In this document: piece after piece, positions 8,138 to 14,974 of the stretch | Layout: every line of letters starts with the position of its first letter | Numbering within the stretch: the stretch's first letter is position 1 | Assembly (NCBI GenBank): GCA_035266865.1 | Contig: DATFMR010000158.1 | Span: 1 to 15,394, forward strand | Direction: 5' to 3' | DNA from: JAKAGZ01 sp035266865 | GTDB taxonomy: Bacteria; Bacteroidota; Ignavibacteria; Ignavibacteriales; Ignavibacteriaceae | DNA length: 15,394 nt | Translations under genes and position numbers: made by a program | The notes under the pieces: generated by a model | Seen by the model: only the letters and a program-made list of their open reading frames with translations | The model's database searches: none | Told to the model about the DNA's origin: nothing

Positions 8138-9379
8138 TTATTGTTTTTTTAGTTTTAAGCCTTTGGGTAATTTAATAACAAATGAAGTCCCTTTATTAAC
8201 TTCACTGTCAACAATTATAATTCCTTTATGCAAATCTACAATTTGTTTCACAAAAACCAAGCCCAGTCCAGTTCCGGGTATTTCAGTTCCAGGCCGGCTT
8301 ACTCTGTAAAATTTCTGAAAAATATTTGGAAGATCCTTTTCAGGTATGCCAATACCGGTATCACTTATAATAATTTCAAATTCTTTATATAGACTTTGTG
8401 CACTGATAGTTATTCTTCCTTCTCTCTCTGTAAATTTAATTGCATTGTTAATCAATCCTGAAAAAACAAGTCCTAGTCTCTCCTCATCTCCGTTTACAAT
8501 AACTTCCCCATCAGGAATATCTGTAGTAAGCGTAAGACCTTTATCTTTAATTGCTTTTTTCGATTCTTCTATAACGGAATTTAATAATCTAATTATATCA
8601 AAATTACTCCTGCTTAGAACAATTCCCTTCCCTTCTATTTTGCTCAGGTCAAGCACATTATTAATTAAATTTGCCAGACGTTTGCCTTCTTTTAGTATAA
8701 CTTCATTAAATTCTCTTAATGTCTCTTTTTGAATATTCGGATCTGAGACGATAGTCTCAGAAAAACCAACTATCGAAGCAAGTGGTGTCCTCATTTCGTG
8801 TGAGACATTTGAAACAAATTCATTTTTTAGTCTGTTAAGTTCTTCAAGAATTGATCTGCTCTGGTCTGCTCTTTTTCTTTCAATAGAGATTAATCTTTTT
8901 GCCTCAAGCAATTTAATAGTCAGCTCTTTAACTTTTTCTTCATTGGCTCGTATTTTTGTAATATTTTTCCCAACACCCAGTAAACCAACAACTTTGTTAT
9001 CGATGCACATTGTGTTGGCCGTAATCTGAAAGATAACTTCTCTCCCAAACCTTGACGTCAATGTAGCTTCAAAGGATGTTAAATCTTTTGAATTTAAGAT
9101 CTCGTTAAACGAAGCTGCTATATCCTTATCACTTTTCGGATCAACATACTCCCAGAAATGTCTTCCAATCAAATCTTTTGTAGCATAATCAAGTGCTGCT
9201 GCCCCATTTTCATTTACTATTTTAAAGCATCCTTTATTATCCAAAATAAAGATAAAATCATCAGAAGCTTCCAGGACTAAATTAAATTTCTTATCACCTG
9301 AAAGTGATAGATTTTCAATTTCTTTTAAAGAGGTTTTATTAGGCACAGAAGATTTGGGTTTTGATCTGGTTCTAATCAA
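8138..9379 (-). CDS. Soluble PAS-domain sensor histidine kinase
   Basis: A 413-residue kinase with no transmembrane segment, so it should sense a cytoplasmic signal. A basic N-terminus (1-30) precedes a PAS domain (about 32-145, FIFILDNKGCFKIVNENGAAALDY). A short coiled linker (146-185) leads to HisKA with the phosphoacceptor His194 in SHEMRTPLASIVGF. HATPase_c follows, with the N box LINNAIKFT (309-317), DTGIGIP (340-346) and GTGLGL (369-374). The frame is closed upstream by a stop at 9383-9385, and no ATG lies before the PAS domain, so TTG at 9379 is the most likely start, though a GTG at codon 12 is possible. It overlaps functionally with the regulator gene 12 nt downstream and is the first gene of the cluster. 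The PAS ligand is not evident. Confidence 0.92.
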   Translation of the reverse strand: MIRTRSKPKSSVPNKTSLKEIENLSLSGDKKFNLVLEASDDFIFILDNKGCFKIVNENGAAALDYATKDLIGRHFWEYVDPKSDKDIAASFNEILNSKDLTSFEATLTSRFGREVIFQITANTMCIDNKVVGLLGVGKNITKIRANEEKVKELTIKLLEAKRLISIERKRADQSRSILEELNRLKNEFVSNVSHEMRTPLASIVGFSETIVSDPNIQKETLREFNEVILKEGKRLANLINNVLDLSKIEGKGIVLSRSNFDIIRLLNSVIEESKKAIKDKGLTLTTDIPDGEVIVNGDEERLGLVFSGLINNAIKFTEREGRITISAQSLYKEFEIIISDTGIGIPEKDLPNIFQKFYRVSRPGTEIPGTGLGLVFVKQIVDLHKGIIIVDSEVNKGTSFVIKLPKGLKLKKQ

Positions 9380-9444
9380 TTCTTACATATAATTATTATT
9401 GGAATATATTAAATATAATGAATGTTCCAAAAAAAGACACTAGG

Positions 9445-9474
9445 AAAATATACAACTTTTAGCCGAATTAACAA
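9445..9474 (-). promoter_or_regulatory. Candidate promoter of the kinase/regulator/STAS/phosphatase cluster
   Basis: On the minus strand a TTG (9474-9472) is followed after 19 nt by TATATTTT (9452-9445), a seven-of-eight match to TAnnTTTG at the right spacing. It predicts a transcript start near 9438, about 60 nt before the TTG start codon of the kinase. In DNA this AT-rich, such matches can arise by chance. Confidence 0.3.
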
Positions 9475-9645
9475 TTAAATTTTATTTCCCCTTAAGTTAT
9501 TATCAAATAGATGGATAATAGGGCATTCGGAGTGAATTGATTTGAGAAAGTCAAAAAAATGGACATTTTTCAGGATGTCTCAAAACAAAATTACGAATGA
9601 TTATATCTTCAATTAATTTCCAGCTAAATAATTTTAATTTATTAT

Positions 9646-9675
9646 TTTGAATTTACACTGCATAAAATATATTTA
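9646..9675 (+). promoter_or_regulatory. Candidate promoter abutting the CDF exporter start
   Basis: TTTG at 9646-9649 is followed after 18 nt by TATATTTA at 9668-9675, seven of eight bases of TAnnTTTG at the expected distance. The predicted transcript start falls at about 9682, essentially on the ATG at 9679. If it is functional, the message would be nearly leaderless. This is inference only. Confidence 0.22.
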
Positions 9676-9678
9676 AGT

Positions 9679-10533
9679 ATGGCAAAAATTCTAAAAAGGG
9701 CAACCAATCTTTCTTTAATTGCAAATATTTTCCTTTTTGGAATAAAATTGTTTGCCGGAATAATTTCCAATTCAATAGCAGTAATTTCAGATGCTATAAA
9801 TTCACTAACCGATATCGTATCTTCACTTGCTATTTTATACAGTGTAAGGGTATCATTAAAAAAACCGGATGATGATCATCAATTTGGCCACAATGCCGCA
9901 CAGCCGATAGCAGTTTTTATAATTGCTCTTTTTACTGCAGTAGTTGGTATTAACCTAATTGAAGCTTCAGTTGACAGAATTATTCACCCGGAATTAAAGC
10001 ATAATATTAATTTTCTGGTTTACTCTATTCTAGGAATTACGATTATTATAAAGTTTTGGCTTTCCCGCTACCAGTCAAGAGTAAGTAAAACCTTCAGAAG
10101 TCCGGGATTGAAAGCAAGCGCAATCGACAGCTTAAACGATGTCCTTGCATCTTCCCTTTCAATTGTCGGATTGATAGGCGTACAGTTTGGGCTCAGTTAC
10201 ATTGATGGAGTTGCCGGAATTCTTATTTCCTTCTTTATTTTAAAGTCAGGGTATGAAATAGCCAAAGAAAATATTAACTATTTAATGGGTAAAGCCGCAG
10301 ACGAAGATCTTATTGTAGAAATTGCAACCTGTGCGATGCAAGTTGAAGGAGTGAGTGGAATTAATGATTTAAGATCTCATTATGTTGGAAATAAATTTCA
10401 TGTCGAAATTCACATCGAAGTCGATAAAGATATGTCGACTGAAAATTCGCACGATGTCGGAAAAGATGTACAAAAAGCAATCGAATCAATTAATGAAATT
10501 CAAAAAGCATTTGTGCATATTGATCCGGTATAA
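9679..10533 (+). CDS. Cation diffusion facilitator (CDF) family metal exporter
   Basis: A 284-residue inner-membrane protein with about six hydrophobic helices (roughly 10-30, 33-57, 76-98, 110-128, 145-168, 172-190) and a cytoplasmic C-terminal domain (about 205-284) ending in HVEIHIEVD and a HDVGKDV helix. CDF proteins export divalent metals in exchange for protons. The transport site is normally read as x-x3-D in TM2 and x-x3-D in TM5. Here it is Asn41-Asp45 (NSLTD) and Asp150-Asp154 (DSLND), an N/D-D/D quartet with no His. The His found in TM5 of zinc-type members is Asp, which fits manganese-type or other non-zinc CDFs better than zinc ones, so the substrate remains inferred. HQFGH (67-71) between TM2 and TM3 is typical of the family. 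It is convergent with the DUF4175 gene, 16 nt apart. No Shine-Dalgarno sequence is seen. Confidence 0.92.
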   Translation: MAKILKRATNLSLIANIFLFGIKLFAGIISNSIAVISDAINSLTDIVSSLAILYSVRVSLKKPDDDHQFGHNAAQPIAVFIIALFTAVVGINLIEASVDRIIHPELKHNINFLVYSILGITIIIKFWLSRYQSRVSKTFRSPGLKASAIDSLNDVLASSLSIVGLIGVQFGLSYIDGVAGILISFFILKSGYEIAKENINYLMGKAADEDLIVEIATCAMQVEGVSGINDLRSHYVGNKFHVEIHIEVDKDMSTENSHDVGKDVQKAIESINEIQKAFVHIDPV

Positions 10534-10549
10534 AATTACTTTTGAATTT

Positions 10550-13500
10550 TTAATTTTGACTTTTTAATTTCTGAAGCGCTTCGTAATACTTCCGGATCAA
10601 TTCCTCGTAGTCTTTAGTGTATCCTTCCTGAACAGCGCGGTTCAGTTCATCTTTAATTTTATCTTTTCCTTTTTGCGAATTTAAATTCAGTTCTGCCGGT
10701 GAATCTTTAACAATATTTTTCCCAGTAAAAGATTCCCGGTTCTTTTCAAAATCTCTTTCATTTATCGATTTCTGCGCATCCAGCATTTTGGAAAGAATGT
10801 GTTCCTGTTTTTGAACAATATCGTCATCCAGTTTTTGTGTCTGCATACCTTTAATAATTTCCTGCATATCCTGCAGCATTTTTTCAAGATTTGCTGCGAT
10901 TGATTTTGATTTTCCTGATTCCTTCGCTTCCTTATTTAATTGCTCAAGTGATTTTTTTATTGACTCCTGCTGTTCAGCCAGCCTCTGCAACTGCGTCTGC
11001 TGCTCCATAGTCATTTGTCCACCCATTTGCTGCTGAAGCATTTTTGTAAGGTTGTTCAGGTTCATCTGCTGCTTAAACATTTGTCCGAACTGCTGCATCA
11101 TAGACATCATCCCGCTTCCACTCTGTCCGTTCATCATTTGTGACATAGAATTTTTCATCAGCGAAGCAGCTTCATTCAGATCCTTCATTGCCTCTCCCTG
11201 GTTTTGCGAAGCAATGGTTCCATTCCGGTTTTGCATTGCTGATAATGATCGCATCATAGCTCTTAATGCATCGCCGAGAGCTTTTCCCATTTCCGGGGTA
11301 ATTGCAAAAGTTTTTTGTGAAAGATCAGACATTTGCTGAAGAATTTTATTCAATGCTCTCTGAATATTATTTTGTTTCTCAGCATTTTTATCAAACGAAG
11401 AAGAATTCGGATCAGTATTTTGTGATTCTTTTTTTAATTCTTCCTGATCTTTTGAAAGTGAAATTAGATTATCTGTCAGCCTCATCATATCCATAAAAAC
11501 CTGCATCTGGCTTTTCTGTGTAATTGATTGCTGGAACTGCTTTAATGCATCTTTCAGCTTCTGCATGTTCTGGGAAATCTGATCCTGGTTCTGCATTGCC
11601 ATTTGTTTCTGGTTTTGTTGAATCTGCTGCTGAGCATCTTTCGAAAGCTGCTGGTTTTTCTGATCCTGCATCTGTTGGTTTATTTTATCAAGCTCATCCT
11701 TCGGCAGATCCTTCATTTCGCTTAAATCTTTTGAAAGCTCATCCATCTGGTCTTTTGTATCTTTCAGATCTTTTGATATTTCATCCTGCTTTTTGCTCAG
11801 TTCATTTTTTGCATCCTGATTTTTCAGATCGTTATTCTTAGTTTCATTTTTTAAATCTTCCTGTTTCTTCGCGAGTTCCCCTGTCCTTTTTAATAATTCA
11901 TTTACTTTCTGTTCAATTTTAATTCGCTTTAAAAGGTTCATAGTCCTTTCGATGCTGGCTTTGTACTGCTCTTCATCAAACTTCATATTTTCCATTGACT
12001 GCTGAACCTGCTGCCTGTCCATATTTAATAAAGCATTCTGCATCTGCTCCATCATCTTTTTCATTTCTTCGCTTGAAATTGAGTCAAACAGTTTTTGTAG
12101 TTCGCTATATTTCTCCATTGTTTCCGGAGAAAGCATATTATTCTGCTGAAGATTTTGTTTTAACTCGTCTATCTTTTTGCCAATCTGATCTGATTTTTCC
12201 TGGAGTTTTTTAAACTCTTCAACTGTTTTTTCAATTTTTTCTTTTTCCTGCCATGTGATATCTTTTTTATCCTGTTTCAAGTCCTGTGTTATTTTCTGAA
12301 TACCCTTTTTCAGGTCTTCCGCTTTTTCCAGCGTCTCTTTCAGATCATCAATTGCTTTATCCTGTGTTTTATTTGTCTCAGTCAAAAGTTCGTTTAAAGT
12401 AGGAACACGAAGAGTGAATGAATTTGATTTTGCAGATTTCGGACCGTTAATATTGTCATTATCAAAAATTTCAAGATAATAGGTAATCACATCATTTTCA
12501 GTTAACTGCAAGTCTGTTAAATTCCAGAAATAATTGATTTCCTGTTCGGTTTTGCTTTTATCTAACCTGAGTTCAATCGATCTGAAATTGGGCTCAACAT
12601 TTTTATATTTTGAAGCGGATATCCTGTAATGCAAAAGTAGTTTGTCGAAACCATAATCGTCACTTACTTTAGAAAGAATTTCCACCCGGTTATCATTAGG
12701 GAGGTTTATATTTTCACCAGGTTTTAAAATATCAATTGAAGGAAATTGATCCGCTAATGATTTTATTGAATAGGTAATCGGGGAAAGATTCTGATTGTCC
12801 ATTTTATCGGTAATCATAATTTTATAACTATCATCACCTTTAATCCTGAAATTTCCGCCTGCATCATTTCCGGAAATCTTTAAAGGACTAATAGAGGAAT
12901 CTGCAAAAATAATTTCCGCTTTCTTTAATTCTTTTGTTGAGCTGATTTTTAATTCAACTTTGCTACCCGGCAGACCTGTTACGCTTCCATTATCCTTCTG
13001 CTGCATTTGCGGAATTTTAGAATATCGGGGCGCAGTTAAGGTTAAATACAAAGTTTTAATTACCGGGCGGTCAATAACTTCAATATTAAATCCTTCACTT
13101 TCAATTCCGTCTGCGTTTACAAAATATTTGAATGAACTTCTGACAGAATTAATATTATAGTTATATAAGCCCGTCGAATCGGGTTTCAAATTTTGGTATT
13201 CAAATTTTGTCTGCTCAGTTTCTTTTGTGGCAAGCTGGACTAATTTAGGAACATCTCCATTTACTTTTACTTTTATCTGAACGTTTTCTCCTTTTGTTAA
13301 AGTTGCGTTGCCCGGGTTAACTTCAAATGTAAATTTTGCAGGTGGGATAAATTCTTTATTAAAACTTGTCAGTCTGCTGCCTGCCGCACGCAGAGAAGGG
13401 ATAAAAATAAAAAGTACTGAAACAACCGCTGTAATTCCTGCAAGATATTTAAATAATTCTTTTACTTTCTGAAATTTTACAATCGATTCAAATTCGATTG

Positions 13501-13954
13501 ATTTTGTTTTGTTGTAAACATTAAAGAAAGCAGCATTTATCAATGAAGGAGAATAATTGTTTTTATTTTCATTACTAGAAACAAGCTGCATTGCATTTAA
13601 GAGTTCATCTTTTATAAAGGGGAAATTTTTACCAGCTTTTTTAGCAATAAGATGATAATCAGTTTTTCTAAAAATGTTAAAATATTTTAAAAGAGGATTT
13701 ACAAAGAGCGCTGCAAAAGTTCCTATTGAAAAAAGTAGAAATAAAAAGAAAAGGATAGTCCTGACTACAGAGGAAAAATGAAACATCGATTCAAGAATAG
13801 TGAATGTCGCAAAAACGAGGATACCAACTATTATAGTTGCCTGTATTCCAATCGTAGAAAGCTGGAAGTACTCCCTTTTTACAAGTCGTTCAAGCTTTGC
13901 AATAATTTCCTGGTAATATTTAAGTTCTGATCCCATAATCTTTTGGTCATACAT
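10550..13954 (-). CDS. Large DUF4175-type membrane protein with long Gln/Met-rich coiled coil
   Basis: From the ATG at 13954 the protein has 1134 residues. Two transmembrane helices lie at about 33-53 and 63-85, and a third at about 166-186 (YLAGITAVVSVLFIFIP). Residues about 205-515 are beta-rich, with Ig-like stretches such as FTFEVNPGNATLTKGENVQIKVKV. From about 520 to the end it is coiled coil, very rich in Lys, Gln, Glu and Met, with a Met/Gln/Gly-rich patch near 930-990. This plan matches the DUF4175 proteins of Bacteroidota and relatives, whose role is unknown. In my recollection they often sit with DUF4159 and BatA/MoxR-type genes, and a DUF4159 gene is indeed next upstream here. The frame continues 27 codons upstream to 14035, but those codons lie inside a palindromic repeat, so I start at 13954. 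Met at 13936 is also possible. Confidence 0.72.
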   Translation of the reverse strand: MYDQKIMGSELKYYQEIIAKLERLVKREYFQLSTIGIQATIIVGILVFATFTILESMFHFSSVVRTILFFLFLLFSIGTFAALFVNPLLKYFNIFRKTDYHLIAKKAGKNFPFIKDELLNAMQLVSSNENKNNYSPSLINAAFFNVYNKTKSIEFESIVKFQKVKELFKYLAGITAVVSVLFIFIPSLRAAGSRLTSFNKEFIPPAKFTFEVNPGNATLTKGENVQIKVKVNGDVPKLVQLATKETEQTKFEYQNLKPDSTGLYNYNINSVRSSFKYFVNADGIESEGFNIEVIDRPVIKTLYLTLTAPRYSKIPQMQQKDNGSVTGLPGSKVELKISSTKELKKAEIIFADSSISPLKISGNDAGGNFRIKGDDSYKIMITDKMDNQNLSPITYSIKSLADQFPSIDILKPGENINLPNDNRVEILSKVSDDYGFDKLLLHYRISASKYKNVEPNFRSIELRLDKSKTEQEINYFWNLTDLQLTENDVITYYLEIFDNDNINGPKSAKSNSFTLRVPTLNELLTETNKTQDKAIDDLKETLEKAEDLKKGIQKITQDLKQDKKDITWQEKEKIEKTVEEFKKLQEKSDQIGKKIDELKQNLQQNNMLSPETMEKYSELQKLFDSISSEEMKKMMEQMQNALLNMDRQQVQQSMENMKFDEEQYKASIERTMNLLKRIKIEQKVNELLKRTGELAKKQEDLKNETKNNDLKNQDAKNELSKKQDEISKDLKDTKDQMDELSKDLSEMKDLPKDELDKINQQMQDQKNQQLSKDAQQQIQQNQKQMAMQNQDQISQNMQKLKDALKQFQQSITQKSQMQVFMDMMRLTDNLISLSKDQEELKKESQNTDPNSSSFDKNAEKQNNIQRALNKILQQMSDLSQKTFAITPEMGKALGDALRAMMRSLSAMQNRNGTIASQNQGEAMKDLNEAASLMKNSMSQMMNGQSGSGMMSMMQQFGQMFKQQMNLNNLTKMLQQQMGGQMTMEQQTQLQRLAEQQESIKKSLEQLNKEAKESGKSKSIAANLEKMLQDMQEIIKGMQTQKLDDDIVQKQEHILSKMLDAQKSINERDFEKNRESFTGKNIVKDSPAELNLNSQKGKDKIKDELNRAVQEGYTKDYEELIRKYYEALQKLKSQN

Positions 13955-13961
13955 TTTTTTG

Positions 13962-14059
13962 TTGTCATTTCGAGGAGTTCGTTTCAAACGGACGACGAGA
14001 AATCTATAAAATCGGTTATAAGATTTCTCATCCATCTATCGATGGATTCGAAATGACAA
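13962..14059. repeat. Palindromic repeat element with 12-bp terminal inverted repeats
   Basis: The 98-bp element is bounded by TTGTCATTTCGA (13962-13973) and its exact inverse TCGAAATGACAA (14048-14059). Inside are GAGAAATCT (13997-14005) with AGATTTCTC (14021-14029), CGTTT/AAACG (13980-13990) and ATCCAT/ATGGAT (14030-14047). The nested inverted repeats resemble the short REP/MITE-like elements scattered between genes in Bacteroidota and relatives, where GTCATTTCGA and GAGAAATCT words recur. It has no coding capacity of its own but extends the DUF4175 frame at its 5' end. Only one copy lies in this window, so repetition in the genome is inferred. Confidence 0.7.
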
Positions 14060-14072
14060 TTTTAAATTCATT

Positions 14073-14148
14073 TCAGAATCTGCTTTATCAAATGAGATCC
14101 CGAAACAAGCCTGCCTATCGGCAGAAAGGTTCGGGATGACTATTCTGA
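14073..14148. repeat. Second, unrelated palindromic element
   Basis: The 76-bp element is bounded by TCAGAAT (14073-14079) and ATTCTGA (14142-14148). Within it ATCCCGAA (14097-14104) pairs with TTCGGGAT (14130-14137), and CTGCC (14111-14115) pairs with GGCAG (14120-14124) at the tip. It lies 13 nt from the first element and shares no sequence with it. The ATCCCGAA...TTCGGGATGAC layout is like another common intergenic repeat of this bacterial group. In the minus-strand transcript both elements would fold into hairpins between the DUF4159 and DUF4175 cistrons. Confidence 0.6.
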
Positions 14149-14174
14149 GATTAGCCTTTTTGAATTTTAAATTA

Positions 14175-14837
14175 TCATTGACTCAACGCCCAAACAACAA
14201 TATTCACTCCAAATTTCAATGCCTCAATTCTTTTATCCTGTGGATCATTGTGTACTTCCTGATCGTTCCAGCCGTCACTCGGATTTGATTCAAATGTATA
14301 GTAAACAGCTAACCTCTTTCCGATAAAAATTCCAAATCCCTGTGCGGGTTTTCCATCGTGCTCGTGAGTTTTAGGAACGCCGCTCGGGAATTCATAAAAA
14401 TCGTGATAAAGTCCGTAATTGTAAGGAAGCTCAACTAAATCTTTTTCCGGGAAAACTTTTTTCATTTCTCTTCTGAAAGCTTTATCCATTCCGTAATCAT
14501 CGTCTGCATAAAGAAAACCTCCCGCTTCCAAGTATTTTCTTAATTTTTCAGCTTCATCATTTGAAAAAACAATATTGCCGTGACCTGTTAAATAAAGGAA
14601 CGCATAGGAGAAAATGTCGTCAGTACCAATATCTACAAAAGTGTACTCTGGTTTAACTTTAATGTTTGTGTTTTGTTTCACAAAATTCAACAGATTTACC
14701 TCTTCATTCGGATCATTATACCAGTCGCCGCCGCCGTTATATTTTAACCTGGCAATCTGGAATTCCCCGTCATTCTGGGCAAAAGCATCAGAAAAGAGTA
14801 ATAAAGTAAAGATTACAAGAAATGTGATTTTATTCAT
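14175..14837 (-). CDS. Secreted DUF4159 domain protein
   Basis: From the ATG at 14837 the protein has 220 residues with a clear signal peptide (1-20, MNKITFLVIFTLLLFSDAFA before Q), so it is exported. The mature part shows the DUF4159 pattern: FQIARLKYNGGGDWY (26-40), LYLTGHG (81-87), LRKYLEAGGFLYADDD (99-114), then YHDFYEFPSGVPK (144-156) and GKRLAVYYTFE (173-183). The fold resembles a glutamine-amidotransferase/ThuA-like one in related families, but no function is established. An upstream TTG (14888) keeps the frame open but overlaps the -35 of the candidate promoter and would spoil the signal peptide. The gene is on the same strand as the DUF4175 gene, which begins 220 nt downstream beyond two palindromic elements. 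The two may form one transcript. Confidence 0.83.
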   Translation of the reverse strand: MNKITFLVIFTLLLFSDAFAQNDGEFQIARLKYNGGGDWYNDPNEEVNLLNFVKQNTNIKVKPEYTFVDIGTDDIFSYAFLYLTGHGNIVFSNDEAEKLRKYLEAGGFLYADDDYGMDKAFRREMKKVFPEKDLVELPYNYGLYHDFYEFPSGVPKTHEHDGKPAQGFGIFIGKRLAVYYTFESNPSDGWNDQEVHNDPQDKRIEALKFGVNIVVWALSQ

Positions 14838-14859
14838 ATTTGATTCAAATTTTCGAATT

Positions 14860-14888
14860 AATATAGGATTGCAGTGACTGAATATCAA
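14860..14888 (-). promoter_or_regulatory. Sigma-70-like promoter for the DUF4159 gene
   Basis: On the minus strand TTGATA (14888-14883) and TATATT (14865-14860) are separated by exactly 17 nt, each a five-of-six match to the -35/-10 consensus. The transcript would start near 14853, about 16 nt before the ATG at 14837. This supports that ATG over the upstream TTG. Confidence 0.42.
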
Positions 14889-14974
14889 TTTAATTTGGAA
14901 GGGTGTAACTTAAATTTTAAATTAGAAATTGATGTTAAAGAATTCCTTGATCTAAATATAATATTTGGAGAAAA

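Larger units (their letters stand above)
9380..9678. other. Divergent promoter region between kinase operon and CDF exporter
   Basis: This 299-nt AT-rich stretch has no ORF or RNA gene that I can support. It contains the candidate promoter for the kinase operon (9445-9474, minus) and a -33/-7-like pair close to the exporter ATG (9646-9675, plus). I looked for a sigma-54 GG-N10-GC pattern on the operon side and found none. Confidence 0.4.

Noticed and set aside
8346..8732. 128-codon plus-strand open frame
   Set aside because: It is antisense to the ATPase and HisKA parts of the histidine kinase. It is hydrophobic and Ser/Leu/Ile-rich only because it mirrors kinase codons.
10573..10582. GAAGCGCTTC palindrome near the DUF4175 stop codon
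   Set aside because: It is inside the coding end of DUF4175, lacks a T-tail on either strand and is too short to be a convincing terminator or operator.
11524..11841. 105-codon plus-strand open frame with Ser/Ala/Pro-rich product
   Set aside because: It is antisense to the Gln/Lys-rich coiled coil of the DUF4175 gene. The low-complexity sense strand creates the open mirror frame.
14041..14174. Possible degenerate transposase or small RNA gene between DUF4159 and DUF4175
   Set aside because: No coding remnant is visible. The inverted repeats account for most of the structure, so I list palindromic elements only.
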